A stretch of DNA of 64,000 nucleotides from Tritrichomonas foetus (lineage: Eukaryota > Parabasalia > Tritrichomonadida > Tritrichomonadidae), in NCBI GenBank assembly GCA_001839685.1, contig MLAK01000638.1, forward strand, positions 134,237-198,236. Direction: 5' to 3'. Both the position numbers and the translations under genes were made by a program. The notes under the pieces were generated by a model, which saw nothing but the letters and a program-made list of their open reading frames with translations, made no database searches and was not told the DNA's origin. This document shows, piece by piece, positions 39,103 through 51,900 of the stretch (position 1 is its first letter; the number at the start of each line of letters is the position of its first letter).

Positions 39103-39400
39103 TCAGGATCAGAATTAGCACTTAAAAATGAAATGTTAGCAATTCAATATGAATTACCATTTTTTCAAGATATTGTTCCATTTCATTGTGTTATTATTGA
39201 TAATTTTATTGATTTTTATACACAATTTGCTCAACAAATGGAGCATCACGGAGCTCCAATGGTTGTTCATATTTCAAGAAGTGTTTATGAATTGATTTAT
39301 GACGATACTTTTACGATTAAAGAGCGTGGAATTGAAAAATGGAGCTGTTATAACTTACTTAGTTTCAAAAATGAAAAATAGCCGGTGTATCATTTTGTTC
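39103..39400 (+). pseudogene. C-terminal fragment of a nucleotide cyclase domain
   Basis: The plus-strand frame encodes the end of a class III cyclase domain of the divergent trichomonad type: AQQMEHHGAPMVVHISRSVY then ELIYDDTFTIKERG. It aligns with the SARLQSNGIPGTIQISQMTY...FNIEQRG part of the intact cyclase next door. After KERG the frame slips in a five-A run (39335..39339); the shifted frame restores NGAVITYLVSK, the usual last strand. The catalytic first half is missing and the frame starts right after a TAA, so this is a dead 3' stump. It lies head to tail against the living cyclase on the opposite strand. Confidence 0.7.
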
Positions 39401-39632
39401 TGTATTTATGAGATGATTCCTTCGTGTTTTATAAACCATTTATTATTCATTTCTATTTTTTTCCCCCCTTCCATAATGAGAAACATTCAGGAGTTAAAAC
39501 GACTTAAGCTCAATGATAATTAATAAATTAAACAGAAAATAGTTATTGAAATATTTAATAACATAAACTTGGTTTTATAATTCTATATATATAAATAATT
39601 AAATAAAAAGTTGTTTCGATCAATAAATAAAA

Positions 39633-42600
39633 CTAAACTTGAGGAGTTGTTTGTTGTTCTAGAAGTGCTGATGATTGATGTTGTAATTGCTCACCAAACA
39701 TGAAAGAGTCTTGATTATTAGGCTTAACAATATAAGCCATACGTTTTCCTTTCCCTTTTAGTTCAATCTCTCCTCTTTGTTCGATATTGAAGTTAGCATC
39801 TCTAATTTTATCATAAGTCATTTGAGAAATTTGAATGGTTCCCGGAATTCCGTTACTTTGAAGTCTTGCAGAAACGTTAATAGGATCGCCAATAATATCG
39901 AATACTGGTTTATCTGTACCCAGAACACCTGCAATTATTGGTCCATCAGTATTAACACCTATTCTGACTTGAAGAGATGAATCAAGTGATGTGTTAACTT
40001 CTTCAAGTGCCATTAAAGCTTCAAGGCCAAATTGAACAACTTCAATTGCCGATTCAACACCAGTTGATTCATTTTCAAAGAGACCTGCAGCAGCCATATA
40101 AACATCACCTATAAGTTTAATTTTGGTCATAGTTGGATATTTCGCGCATCTTTGGTCGAAATGTGCGAAAATAATAGATAAGTTCTCCATAATCTGTGAT
40201 GGCGAAAGTGTTGAGGCATAGTCACTAAAACGAACAATATCTACAAAGATAATTGTGGCGATTGGAACAACAAATGAAATATCAGTTTCGCCACTATTAA
40301 TTCTAGAAACAATATCTCTTGGAAGAATCTGGAAAAGAAGAGTTTCGCTGCTTTTCTTTGCTTTTTCAACTTCTTCTCTTCGCTTCCTAAGGTTTGTTTC
40401 ATCTCTTAAAATGACAACAAAGGATTTGGCTGCAGAAGAAGAAGATGATTCAGCAATACCAATTAAATTCAAATGAACTGGGATTTTTTGATCATCGTCA
40501 CTTGTTGCTTCAGTTGAGCATTCATACAATAATGAAGATTCACCGTTTCTCATTAAAGCAAATTGTTGTTCAAGATCTTTATTGTCTGGGAGAAGGACAG
40601 AAATCAACTGACCTAATAATTGATCAGGCATATAGCCAAATAAAGTTGTTACTGCTTGGTTAACAATTTCTATTGTTTCAACTCTGGATAAACAAATAAC
40701 AGCATTATTGCTTAAATGAATAGCACTTTTAGCAGCTGTCATTTTTGCTTCTTTTTTATCCCCGGAATTATCAAGTAAATAAGAATAAAGATTAGCATTT
40801 GATATGACAACTGGCGGTGGAAGTCTTTTAAGCATCATTAAAGCACCCTCATAAGCTTTATCGAGTTTGTTTAATTCCATCCAAAAGAAAAAGAAAGTAA
40901 CTATTAAAAATCCAATACCACCAAAGCAAACAACTGCTTGGTAACTTCGAACTGATGAAATCTTTATCGAAGTAAGTTCCCAAAGAACATTGGCACAAAT
41001 TGATGCATTTGTTAGAATGAAATTATTTGCCATGTCCCACATATAATAATAATCAGAATCCAGTTCAAATTTCTGTTTTGTTGGATTTTGGAAAATATTG
41101 GTAACATGCTCACTATAGTATTGAATGAGGCGTGAAAGTGAGAAACATTTATAGCTATCACGGAAAGATATATTATCACCAACAACATCCCATTCACATC
41201 TATCGACCATATTTATCATGTCGAATTCTTCATTTTCTGAAACAATACTTATAACATCATCTTCTAGGCTTCCATGAATCAAAATATGGTTTGAAGTAAC
41301 TAATTCCCTAGTTAATTGAGAAACTACATATAAAGACTCAGTTGTAGAAAACATTTTTGAGATTTGTGGATCATAAATAGATCCAAGTGCAAATGTCAAA
41401 AAAGAGAGTATTTCCATGACATAATTTTGCCTCCAAACACCAAAATACATCCATTTATTCAAGTTTAAGAAATCTGTGTTTGTACTTAGAGCAAGGAAAA
41501 ATCCAGCCACAAAAATGGCAATACCAATAACGACGGGAAGGAAAATCAAAATAAAGTAATATGATTTCGACAACTTACTTGATCCGCTTGTATCTGTAAC
41601 ATAGTCACTATCTTCAGAACTACATGATATGATGATATTATTAGCTGCTTCTACTTGAGATGCAGGGTCAACGTCTTTCATTAATTTCAGGAGTTTCTCT
41701 AATTCGTTAAAGAAGAGCGCCAAAAATATTATTAACGAAGGTTCTGTTAAAGCAAATAAAATTAAAGTCATAGGATTCATTATATCAAATAAATCTTCGG
41801 ATATTTTATTACTCATTTTGACTTGTTCATCATAAATGGCAAGTGAAAGATTATCGAAAGATTTACTCATTCCTGGTTGGTTAACAATAATTTCGCAAAA
41901 CATGTTAGATGAATCATAGTCATAAGGACCATTAATTTGATTATAGTATAATATTTGGTTACTTGTTTGAATAATGTATGCAAATATATTATTTAATGAA
42001 AAAACTGAAGGTTTGGGTAATCTAACTCCATTACCACAAAAAATTAACGGCGTAACATTTTGAAGTAAACTTTTCATGGTATCTATTAAATCATCTTCTT
42101 CAGTCGCCAATTCAATTATGTTGTTAAGAAATGAAATAAAGTTTATTCTTGAAATGCCGATCCAATAATTAGCTTCATTATTTAAATCATTCGATAGTAT
42201 AATTGAATGCAAATTTGAGTCTTTGAGTTCTGCCATCTTATTGAATAAATCATCTTGAATTATTCCCTTATTTCTAAGCCAATCAATCACCAGTATATTA
42301 AACATATTATCAAAACCTAATCTAAAGAAACTCAAATGGAGTTGTTTTTCCATGTTTTGAGATGATTTATCAAAGAGATCATATGAATGGATATAAATGA
42401 ATAATAAAGAACTAGATAATAAGACCATACTCCAAATTGCGGCAAGCTTTAATCTCCATGAATTCTTTGAGAAGCGGCCACTTAGAGCCTTTTCATAAGC
42501 TAACCTTAATCGAGGATAAGTAAATGAAGCTTTCGCATAACGTTCCTCAAGCTCAACATCAAGTTCACCGTCAATTGTACCTGAAGAAATTAATGAAGAG

Positions 42601-44423
42601 TTATTCTGATCATAGTCATTCGCATCTGTACTCATAACTGAATGCTTCCTGGAAAAACTACTTGCAGTATTATTGATTTTTCTGCCTTTCCAATCAAGGA
42701 TATTCCTTTTCACATAATAAGGATAAGCTCTTACCAAAGATCTGAATGATTGATCAACAGCAAAATTCTTTCCAAGTTCCGCTAATTCTGCTTTATTTTT
42801 AATTTTCAAAGCTTCATTAAACTCCATTGCACCTTCAATTAAAAGGATATGGAAATCATCATGAAGTTTTATATTATTGGGCCATTTTTCTAAAGATTCT
42901 TTATACTTTGCTTTGGTTGATTCAACTTTATTTTTAAGATCATAAAAAACCAAAGGATTTTTCGGAATAGTTTTCCAAAATCCGTGAATTTCTGCAATCA
43001 CTTGTCTTGAATTTGCCTGGAGCTGTACTAATGTTTCGGTAATTTCTGCAGAAGCTGAAGAAGTCCTTAAACCTTTAACCTTATGAATTTGATATAATAA
43101 AAATCTTTGAGAAATATTGATTTTTTGCATTCTCGAAGCTTGTTTATAAAGTGCATTTATTAGTAAGCTTTCTGATGGGAAAAACGAAGCAAATCTTAAA
43201 CAACTAAAGACCATATTTGGATGATTAACACAAATGAATTTAATTAATGAATTATCTAAAAACATAGGACACATTTCTGTCAGTCCAACTCTTAAACAAA
43301 GTTCGCATAACGATGGTTTTGTATCAAGATGATTTTCTAAATAAATTGCATTTGGATCAACTTTTTCACCCTCATATGTTGTATAATTTAGCATTTTCCT
43401 AGTCGACTTTTTAACTTTTCCATAAATGAAATGTAGAATTAATAACGTAATGAAATTTAATACAAAAGATAAAATTGCAATCGCCAATTGAGGAGTTCTA
43501 ATATTAAATCCAATTGCTAGTAATGCAATGAAATCCATTATAATTGATGTTCCAAATAAGGCACCTAATAAAGCGTTTGTCTGAAGTTGAACAAAAGGTT
43601 GATAAGCTGATTTATAAGCCATCCAAACATCAAACACAATTTTACTAATAATCCAAACATCAAAGATATAATGTGCAAATAAAGTAAGGAAATACGAAAA
43701 GAAGTGATATAACGATAAAATTGTTGGAAATATAAAAATTACAAAGCCATCCCATGAAGTTGTTGGCGAAGTTGATAAATAAGGTGAAAGACTGATGAAA
43801 TTTTGTGTTAAACCAAAAACGAAAATGATAAAAAGATAGAAAACTAAGGAAGTCACAAAAATTGCAATATTTTGTGTTATTGGTTCTTCAATTGAATGCA
43901 AAAACATCATTCCAGAAAATTTGGCAAGAGGTATCAAAATTAAAAAAGGAAGCGGTTCAAGAGAAAATCGAGATAAATATAAAGCCCATTGATTAAATCT
44001 ACGGTGTGACCGATAATAGATAATCATAAAGGCATTAACAGCAATTATAAAAGCAATAACGACTGACATAACTGAAATAAAAGCTATCTTCGAGAGGTCA
44101 GTTTCGTCAATACTGTTAAAAAAAACTATACTGAAATAATAATAGAAAAATTGGCCAACGTTATTGTTAAAAACAATATATGATGTAACTGAAGGCCATA
44201 CAGCCGACGCAAGAACTTGGAGTGCGCCTATAATTACAATGAGTTGATATAAGAACGATGGAAGTCTTGCATTTTTAAAGGTTTCCTCATATAGAGGAAA
44301 TAAGGCTGCGTCGAATATTGTTGTATGACCTGTCGCTAAATCTGATTGGATTCCTTTGAGGTTATCTTCTGTGGCAGATCGAGACATCGTGGAATGTTCA
44401 CTGCCGCTAGGAAGAGCGTTCAT
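39633..44423 (-). CDS. Large multi-pass adenylyl cyclase with PAS domain
   Basis: 1596 residues. The first ~340 residues hold a cluster of membrane spans; further spans lie near 660-680, 895-915, 955-975 and 1160-1182, with large soluble parts between. A PAS-like sensor (about 1228-1345: IEIVNQAVTTLFGYMPDQLL) precedes the class III cyclase domain (about 1384-1564). The domain has the metal-binding Asp of FVDIVRFSDYAS, KIKLIGDVYM, and FDIIGDPINVSARL. Lys in KIKLIG and Asp in FDIIG occupy the adenine-selecting positions, and NVSAR keeps the transition-state Asn and Arg, so it should make cAMP. As a single domain it must dimerise. This architecture is typical of trichomonad cyclases, which may sense extracellular or membrane signals. 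Confidence 0.93.
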   Translation of the reverse strand: MNALPSGSEHSTMSRSATEDNLKGIQSDLATGHTTIFDAALFPLYEETFKNARLPSFLYQLIVIIGALQVLASAVWPSVTSYIVFNNNVGQFFYYYFSIVFFNSIDETDLSKIAFISVMSVVIAFIIAVNAFMIIYYRSHRRFNQWALYLSRFSLEPLPFLILIPLAKFSGMMFLHSIEEPITQNIAIFVTSLVFYLFIIFVFGLTQNFISLSPYLSTSPTTSWDGFVIFIFPTILSLYHFFSYFLTLFAHYIFDVWIISKIVFDVWMAYKSAYQPFVQLQTNALLGALFGTSIIMDFIALLAIGFNIRTPQLAIAILSFVLNFITLLILHFIYGKVKKSTRKMLNYTTYEGEKVDPNAIYLENHLDTKPSLCELCLRVGLTEMCPMFLDNSLIKFICVNHPNMVFSCLRFASFFPSESLLINALYKQASRMQKINISQRFLLYQIHKVKGLRTSSASAEITETLVQLQANSRQVIAEIHGFWKTIPKNPLVFYDLKNKVESTKAKYKESLEKWPNNIKLHDDFHILLIEGAMEFNEALKIKNKAELAELGKNFAVDQSFRSLVRAYPYYVKRNILDWKGRKINNTASSFSRKHSVMSTDANDYDQNNSSLISSGTIDGELDVELEERYAKASFTYPRLRLAYEKALSGRFSKNSWRLKLAAIWSMVLLSSSLLFIYIHSYDLFDKSSQNMEKQLHLSFFRLGFDNMFNILVIDWLRNKGIIQDDLFNKMAELKDSNLHSIILSNDLNNEANYWIGISRINFISFLNNIIELATEEDDLIDTMKSLLQNVTPLIFCGNGVRLPKPSVFSLNNIFAYIIQTSNQILYYNQINGPYDYDSSNMFCEIIVNQPGMSKSFDNLSLAIYDEQVKMSNKISEDLFDIMNPMTLILFALTEPSLIIFLALFFNELEKLLKLMKDVDPASQVEAANNIIISCSSEDSDYVTDTSGSSKLSKSYYFILIFLPVVIGIAIFVAGFFLALSTNTDFLNLNKWMYFGVWRQNYVMEILSFLTFALGSIYDPQISKMFSTTESLYVVSQLTRELVTSNHILIHGSLEDDVISIVSENEEFDMINMVDRCEWDVVGDNISFRDSYKCFSLSRLIQYYSEHVTNIFQNPTKQKFELDSDYYYMWDMANNFILTNASICANVLWELTSIKISSVRSYQAVVCFGGIGFLIVTFFFFWMELNKLDKAYEGALMMLKRLPPPVVISNANLYSYLLDNSGDKKEAKMTAAKSAIHLSNNAVICLSRVETIEIVNQAVTTLFGYMPDQLLGQLISVLLPDNKDLEQQFALMRNGESSLLYECSTEATSDDDQKIPVHLNLIGIAESSSSSAAKSFVVILRDETNLRKRREEVEKAKKSSETLLFQILPRDIVSRINSGETDISFVVPIATIIFVDIVRFSDYASTLSPSQIMENLSIIFAHFDQRCAKYPTMTKIKLIGDVYMAAAGLFENESTGVESAIEVVQFGLEALMALEEVNTSLDSSLQVRIGVNTDGPIIAGVLGTDKPVFDIIGDPINVSARLQSNGIPGTIQISQMTYDKIRDANFNIEQRGEIELKGKGKRMAYIVKPNNQDSFMFGEQLQHQSSALLEQQTTPQV

Positions 44424-47209
44424 TTACGAGAAGTCGTTGCTTTCTTTTTTGAGGAATTTATTTGAATATTTTGAGACAACGATATTCCGCTTTTTCTGAA
44501 AGAATATTTGAGTGTCTGTAAACTCTACCCAAAATTTTACTGTAATTTTCAAGTAATTAGCCATTTAATCGATTATTTGAAGCAATTCTGATGGATAAAA
44601 GTAGATTTTATTTTTAATCTTCTTGTTTATTTGGTGACTTACAAATCATTTCCGACGAAATTCCAGATATCATAATGAACAGGCTTTTTGTAAAATACTG
44701 AAAAATTCTGATAGAACGTTAGTATAAAACTCTCCTGATGAGTTTCTCACCATTTGTCCTCTAGATATAATATTACTTTTTCATTTTGAGCAGAAAAACT
44801 TATCGATAACATCGATTAATATTTAATTAGACTATGTGGTTATTTCTTTTCTATTATCGAGAAAGACAAAAATTTTGAGAATTCAATGGTTATTGAAATT
44901 TTCTATTATCAACCGATCGATATTTCTGAGTTTTAATACGCCGCAAAGCTTAAATAACCGAAATGGACATCATTTTTTTCATTTATTTAAAAAAACAAAG
45001 ACACTATGAAATCATCATTATTGTAAGATTGAATCACCTCTTTAGCTATGCATTTAATCAATCATTTTGTTTACTTATAATAGTTATTATGTAAATCAAT
45101 CAAAAGAAAATCAAGACCTTCTTGATCATGAAGTTTTAATTAAGACATAGTTTTGTTTGGCTATCAACACATAAATTTCTCTATTTTTGAGATAGTTTCC
45201 TTCTTCAAACCTTATCTTTCTTGAGATTGTCTGGTATGAGATATCTTGAGTCTGAAACATGACAGTTGTAATTGATTTATAATTTCTCTTCCAACTTATA
45301 ATTATCATGAAAAGTGACTTTTCTTATATCCTTATGATTATTAAAGGCTTATACCTTAATTCTCATCTCCATTTTAACTTTTCGAATATTGGTTCATCAA
45401 ACTAAGAGTTTCCTGAATTTCATCCTATTTTACATCTTATGACGAAAGCGATGATTTCACGCACTAATTAAAATATTTGACTTAAGCTTGTGCATCTGAT
45501 TAGCTTTATCTATGACCTTATCAACCTTGCATATAAAAAGGCAGGAAAGAAATCTCATATATTTAAAAAGATGAAAATGATTAAATTGCATGTTTTTTGA
45601 TTCAATTCAATTCAATTTTTTTTAGGTTTGATATGTCTCAACATATTTTAGTCAGTAATGTAAACGTGGTTGTTTTACTAGACCTCTATAGAGTCAATCT
45701 AAGAGAATAATTATTTATTCATTTAACAAATCATGCAACATGTCATATAACAATTTCATAATGAAATGATATGATTAAATTAAAATTCTAATACGAAATA
45801 ATAAAATTGGTTAAACATTTGAAAACATTATGTGTAAGTAGCTACTTTTAATTGTTCGGAAATTGTATTTTGGAAATTTTGGAACTCAGGATGGATTTGG
45901 GTGGATCATGTTCCTCAAGTGTTTTACTCTGGATTGAATAGTGAACCACCATATAGAGTATAAGAAAAAACATACTTTATCAAAAAAAAGTCATTCGAAG
46001 CAATTATTGATTATAGGATATTCACTGATTTTTCCATTTCATTTATTAATTTCAATTTTATGTTGTCGAAATGGTATCTATTCAATCTACAATATGTGGA
46101 TAAGAGGAGTGGATTTTGACGAGATGATTTTCTGGAAAATGATTGAGATTTTTTTGAATAGATGAAAGAGACCATAAAAGCACAGAATTCATCATTCTCA
46201 AATTGAATAAATAATTGAAATATTGTCGATAAAACTTACCACTCGTTTTCTCTACAGTTTTTTATAGTATTGACATAACTACAGTAATTTTCTTTCATGT
46301 GCAAATTATCTAACCATTTTTAAATATTGAAAAATTCGAATTCTGGCCAAATAATTAAATCAGAAATATTGAAATAATAGAAAAATAATTGAAAGAAATA
46401 TTCTATGGAAATGAAATGCGGTCAATGAATTAATTGTGAATGAATTCAAATGAAGAAAATCACACGAATATTTACTATGCTTAATAATTTCATATATCAT
46501 TGGATTTCTTGAAACATCACTGACGAAGATCATTATTTTTATGGATATGGTTTTATAGAAAAAGCTATGGAATTATTAAATAATTGATTCATAAATATCT
46601 CGATATAAATCTGCATATTCTTCTTTATTCCTATTATTAAGTTTTAGAGTTCATTAACTTATGAAAAAATAATGGAATAAAGGAGTGTTATTAGTTCAAT
46701 TTCCTTAATAAAAGGAAGCAATTCTAATAACGGCCAATTTATAGTAAGAACTATTCAATTCTCTCAAGAAAAAAATTGAATAATTTGACAAAAAAAGGCC
46801 GATGAAATGATGTAGATTCAATATTACTCCCAAATTATTCAGTTCTCCCTCAAACTTTAAAACAACTTACCAAATTCAATGAAATGTGTATTCAAAGAAT
46901 AAAAATATTTGATTTTATTAATCCAGAATTAATCGAAAATTAATCTAATATTGATGGATAAAAAATATTGTTTATTGTAAAAGTATATTTTGTAACTAAT
47001 AACTCATATATTTTAAAATTTAAAGTTACCAATATCATGATATAGTCAAAACTCACTTAAGCTATAATTGTGAAAAAAAATAAAGTTATTGAAATATTTT
47101 GATTGAAAAATGGCAAAATTATTCAATTTTAAAATCTGGTTATCAAATTATTTATTCTCATAAATTTTCTGAAAATTTGATCAAAAAGTTCCCATAATTT
47201 TAAAGTTTC
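44424..47209. other. 2.8-kb gene-poor region
   Basis: No gene that I can support. Short open frames (45126..45308 minus; 45941..46165 plus) lack protein-like character. Around 46820-46920 a plus-strand stretch reads LLPNYSVLPQTLKQLTKF followed by more polar sequence and may be a remnant, but it matches nothing that I recognise. Composition is uniformly AT-rich. Confidence 0.45.
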
Positions 47210-47998
47210 ATGAGCGAATTTACGATACGAGTCCAATGGTCTCCTGGCGCAATGCTTCCTGTCTTAATCAAAAGCGATACAACCGTTTATGAACTTTCCC
47301 GATTACTAAGATTTGCTTGTTCCCCAAATAATGATATTATTTTCCATCATAATGGAGTTCCTCTCAACCCAGAACTAACTCTTGAGAAGCAAATGGTCAA
47401 AGAAAACGATGTTCTCGATGTTGTATTTACTCGTAAAGCCGGAGCTCAAAAAAATGGCTTGGACTATCTCGGAGCCAAAATTGATTCTCTTGTTTTCGAA
47501 GCCGCAAGAATTGCTGACAGGCATTTTAATGCACGAGAAATGTCGAGGCATAACAGCGCATACAATAACCGCAATATTGGCAATTCTTCCTGCATCCCCA
47601 TTAATTTTTCCAAAAACGATAAAAGTTCAAATAATTCGAATATTTTGAAATATAATTCAATTTCAGATCCAAATAATCACAAAAATCCAACAAATAATTC
47701 CAAAAATGAAAAAACGGAAATTAATAATGAAGCCGACTACGAAGAATATGAGGCATATGATAACACATGGAGAACGAGCTCTAGTGACGAAGAGTACTAT
47801 TTTGACTTTTTAGAAGATAATAATCTCAACTTAGATTTTAAAAAGCCAGAAAAAATTGCGACAGAACCTCTTCCAATTTTTTGGGAGAAAGAGAACGAAT
47901 CAAGCGTGCTTGATAAAAATGTTCCATCAAAGATGCTGACAATTGAAGAAGTTGGACAATACTTAGAAAAACAAGGATGGTCATCTTGGATATGGTGA
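47210..47998 (+). CDS. Ubiquitin-like domain protein
   Basis: 262 residues. Residues 1-75 form a ubiquitin-like domain: FTIRVQWSPGAMLPVLIKSD, TVYELSRLLRF, DIIFHHNGVPLNPELTLEKQ, VKENDVLDVVF. There is no C-terminal GG directly after it, so it is a built-in domain and not a conjugated modifier. The rest is Asn/Ser-rich and acidic (EADYEEYEAYD, SSSDEEYYFDF) and ends in a short, more ordered stretch with two Trp (GWSSWIW). Such proteins often act as shuttles or adaptors in ubiquitin pathways, but no UBA or other partner domain is visible. TTTCATGAG overlaps the start codon, so the transcription start may be just upstream. Confidence 0.8.
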   Translation: MSEFTIRVQWSPGAMLPVLIKSDTTVYELSRLLRFACSPNNDIIFHHNGVPLNPELTLEKQMVKENDVLDVVFTRKAGAQKNGLDYLGAKIDSLVFEAARIADRHFNAREMSRHNSAYNNRNIGNSSCIPINFSKNDKSSNNSNILKYNSISDPNNHKNPTNNSKNEKTEINNEADYEEYEAYDNTWRTSSSDEEYYFDFLEDNNLNLDFKKPEKIATEPLPIFWEKENESSVLDKNVPSKMLTIEEVGQYLEKQGWSSWIW

Positions 47999-48976
47999 AT
48001 CATTTAACCTTGTATTCATATATTTCTGTAGTTTGATTTATAATTGTGTTAACCTGTTTTTTTTTTTCGCCTGGTGAAATATTTGGACAGATTTTGTCAA
48101 AAAAATAGAATTTAGTATGCGGTTTTATTTTTCTACATCATGCTTCGTCTGTTAAGTTGTGTATTTTGTTGTTATAGTAAATTGTTTGTATTTTCTCAAA
48201 TCATTTTTTGTTGTTTCCGCTCTTCTATTTTCACATAACACTTAGGGTTCGCGCTTATGCCCAAAATGATTTTCAAAAACGGAAATTATGGGTTGAAGGA
48301 TTCCTAGACAAATTTACATTTTATATCACATGTCTTTTTTTTTGATATCATGAAAAAAATATATGAGAATGAGTTATCCTTTATTTAATGCTGAGAACAT
48401 TGTATCTTCAAAATATTGAGACTGCAATTAAGTCTTTTGAAGCAATAATTAAGTAAAGAATATCAAAAACTCTCATGTGAAATTTATATATGAATAATTG
48501 AATCTTTGAAGAAGTTTTTTATAGTTATTCACCGAAATGGGACCGTAAAAAGAGGTAGAGACTCAAATATCTCACATAAACAGGTGATTAGTTTCTGTTG
48601 AAAATTAATGAGATCTATACAAAAAGTTATGTAATTCAATACGATAAATAATTTTTAATTGAATCATCTCAATTCTAGTTTTTTGACTTGTCTCTCTATA
48701 TTTACTTTCTTTCTGTTGTTTCAAAACAGAGAAATTTTTTGTTCCACAAGAGATATTCACTTAATTACTTGAACGATTGAATTATTGGAAATAAAAGTTT
48801 TTCAATTATAGTCAATTTCAATGTGACGATAGATTCGAAAAGTTGTTCGCTATAGAAAATTAGTCATAATTCTCAGAAAATATAATTGTGTTTTCGTAAA
48901 AGTTTTACAAAAAGTGGATTTATTAGGGAAAAAGTTGTTTTTTTTAATAATATTTTATGGCAATTCAATTCAGAAA
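47999..48976. other. Intergenic upstream of the BLTP1-like gene
   Basis: AT-rich with no gene seen. A longer reading of the next protein is possible only from a GTG at 48914; this part (48914..48976) is therefore taken as 5' flank. Confidence 0.5.
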
Positions 48977-51900
48977 ATGGAGTTCAACGTGGACGATATT
49001 CCTTGGAATATTGTTATATTTATCTCGATATTCGCCATCGTTCTCTTTTACTTCGTTTTCTTTCAAAGCTACCTGACAGCCTTGATTTATCGCCTTTTCC
49101 TGAAAGTTCTTCCTCATTCGATGCATATCAAATTCAAACGTTTTACGCTATCAGGTGTGAGCGGCCAAATTCTGATACATGGATTGACATTCAATACGCT
49201 TCAAATGAGTGTCCATATCGACCGGATAGCATTATCAGTCAAATATTGGCGAAAAATTCCGGATTTTGATGAAGACAGAAAAAACAGATCACGGCTGGTT
49301 GCAAAAATCGACGGAATCAGGATTATCATTTTTAACCAATCCGTTGAAAATATTGAAAGAATTGAAAAATTTAAAAAACTCTTTGAAGAAGGAAAAACAA
49401 CAGAAGAAGTCACCGAAATTTTCAAAGAATTTTTTCCAGCACCTCAGCCTTATCAACTTTCGATTTTTATGAGAATGATTTTACCAATTCGGTTTATTAT
49501 TCATTCGCTTGTAGTATCAATTGGAAACCCATATTTACCAGCTAATTTATTTTTTTCAACGAAAAAAATTAACGGGTATTATACTATGTTGCCAAGAGAA
49601 GATCCACAACATTCATTAAAATCCCTAATTTCATTGACATTTTCAGAGGTTAATTTCAAAGCTTTACCAAATGATAATTTCGATAAAAGTAAACTTGTTG
49701 CAAATTCAATGAGAAAGTTAGAAAGTCGATTTAATAAAACTAGAAGTATACTCACCGTAAGAGAAATGAATATAGATTATAAGCAAGATGCATATGGATG
49801 TTATATTCGAACGGATGATGAAAATAGTGTTCGATGCGTCACTGCTGAACCAAAAATGGTCATAAAAATTGACTTTTTCGATACTTGTCTCACTTATGGC
49901 CCATATATTGATAAAGTACGATCGGCATTCATGAGATATTTCATGCCTTTCTTGTTTACTAATCCTGTTATCTATCCTGAATCACATAGCAGAGTAAAAT
50001 ATATGGAATTATTTACAACTTTTCATGAAAATACAGTTATTGAAATACCTTTTATTACAAATCAAAATGTTGCTGAATCTTTATATCTTCGAATTGATCC
50101 AAAATCTACAATTAACGTAATTGTGCCGCAATCGGTTTCATCATTTGATGAAAATAAAATGGAAGTTGATTGTTGTTTCTTTAATGCCAAAATATCAACA
50201 TCATTATCGAATGAAACTATTATCCATTCAGATACTTTATATATATATTATTTAATGGTATATCCAGAAAAATGGTATGATGTATACACGACTAAATTAG
50301 CTTTGGATTTTGTTAATTGTACAACTATGCTTGCTCCTTATCATATTGACTTTTTGACACAACTTGGAACCGATTTTTCAGCGACTTATCCATTTGAAGT
50401 TCAAGTTGATGAACTTAATCGTTTTCAACCAGCAGTATATTATATAACATTAGGAATGTATCCTGCAATGATTGGTCTTTTGTCACAACCAAATCCACCT
50501 TTCGAATTCATAAATAATATTGATGGTCATGCAAGAACTGTTTTACTTGCTGACTCCGTTGCATTAAGAATTCAAATGCCGTTCCTTGAATATAACTCAT
50601 CTGAAAAACAAGTTAGTTTTACTGCACAAATTCGAAAAGCGACAGTTGATTTTCTTTTACCTGATAATCATATCTACCAATTTCGTCGTGGTGGTGAATA
50701 TCATGATTTTTTAGAGTGTATGCAAATTGATTTAAGTGGAAGTTACCAATGGAGTACCAAAACTGGTAATGTTCATCTTCCAATGGTGGTGAAAGTCGGG
50801 ACAGTTGAAGGCACAATGACTGTTTTTAGTCTTATGTCATTTTTGTCTACCCTGACTAATTACACAGCAACAGTCAAAGCGCACCCAAATAATGAAAAAT
50901 TAAATCAAGCATTTTCTGAATGGACCCAACCACCTGTTCAATTTTCTGATGCAATAAGTCATTCACAGATAACTGTTCAATTAGTGAAATTAGATTTAAA
51001 GCTTCCTTATGATCTATATGATATGTCAGCATTTGTATCAGCGAAAGCTTCTGATGTTTTTATTTCAATGGAAGGACATTTTCCATTCTGGCATATGATT
51101 CTAAAAGCTCCTGCTATAACTATTTCATTTAGTGAAACTAATTTTCCATCTGAAAAATTCTTTTATGAAAGAATGGGTGATCAAAGTGATAAATCATCTC
51201 AAGGTATGATTCATGTTGATGGTTTATTGATGACAATGAAAAATTGTAATGTTCGAGATTTAAGACCAGCAACAGTGAATTCTTTAATTGCTTTAGATGT
51301 TGGTGAGGTGACTGGATATGCAGCATGTCATCAAATTTTTGCAAGTCTTGATCTATTTAATAATCTATTGACTTTATTTTTCTCAGAAGACACAAAACCT
51401 GTTCCTGAAGTTAATTTGGATTCAATTTATTTGCCATCAATGATTCGTGTTTCATTAAGATCAATTTCGATCTTTGTTGATTTTGGTAGCAATGGACTTT
51501 TAAGTGTTTTGTTGCCAAGTGGTATAGCTGTATATAGTGATAATTTAATTGATGAAAATGCATATACTAATTTGTTTGTAAATATACCAACACTTGACAT
51601 TCATCATGTTATTGATGCTAGTTCCAATAATAGCAAAATTACTCGCAACAATTCAAAATTCGATAATGATTCTGAAAATGAAAAAGAAATCAGGAAAAGA
51701 ATGAAAAATATCAAAAGAAGAAGTATTAATTCGGGATCATCTGAAGAAGACGATGAAAATGATGGAGAAAATGAATTGGGAAATGATAGTAATGAAAATG
51801 ATGATAGTGGAGAAGCTAAGTTATGTTCAATATTTCGTGTTACAACATTTTTATCAATTATTCGAAGAATTAATTATTCTGAACCGAAATTTGATTCACG

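Noticed and set aside
45941..46165. 74-codon plus-strand frame
   Set aside because: Contains a hydrophobic stretch but is isolated and without known motif; not distinguishable from chance in AT-rich DNA.
48914..48976. 21-residue extension of the BLTP1-like protein
   Set aside because: It begins with GTG; the ATG at 48977 places the membrane anchor close to the N-terminus as in the family.
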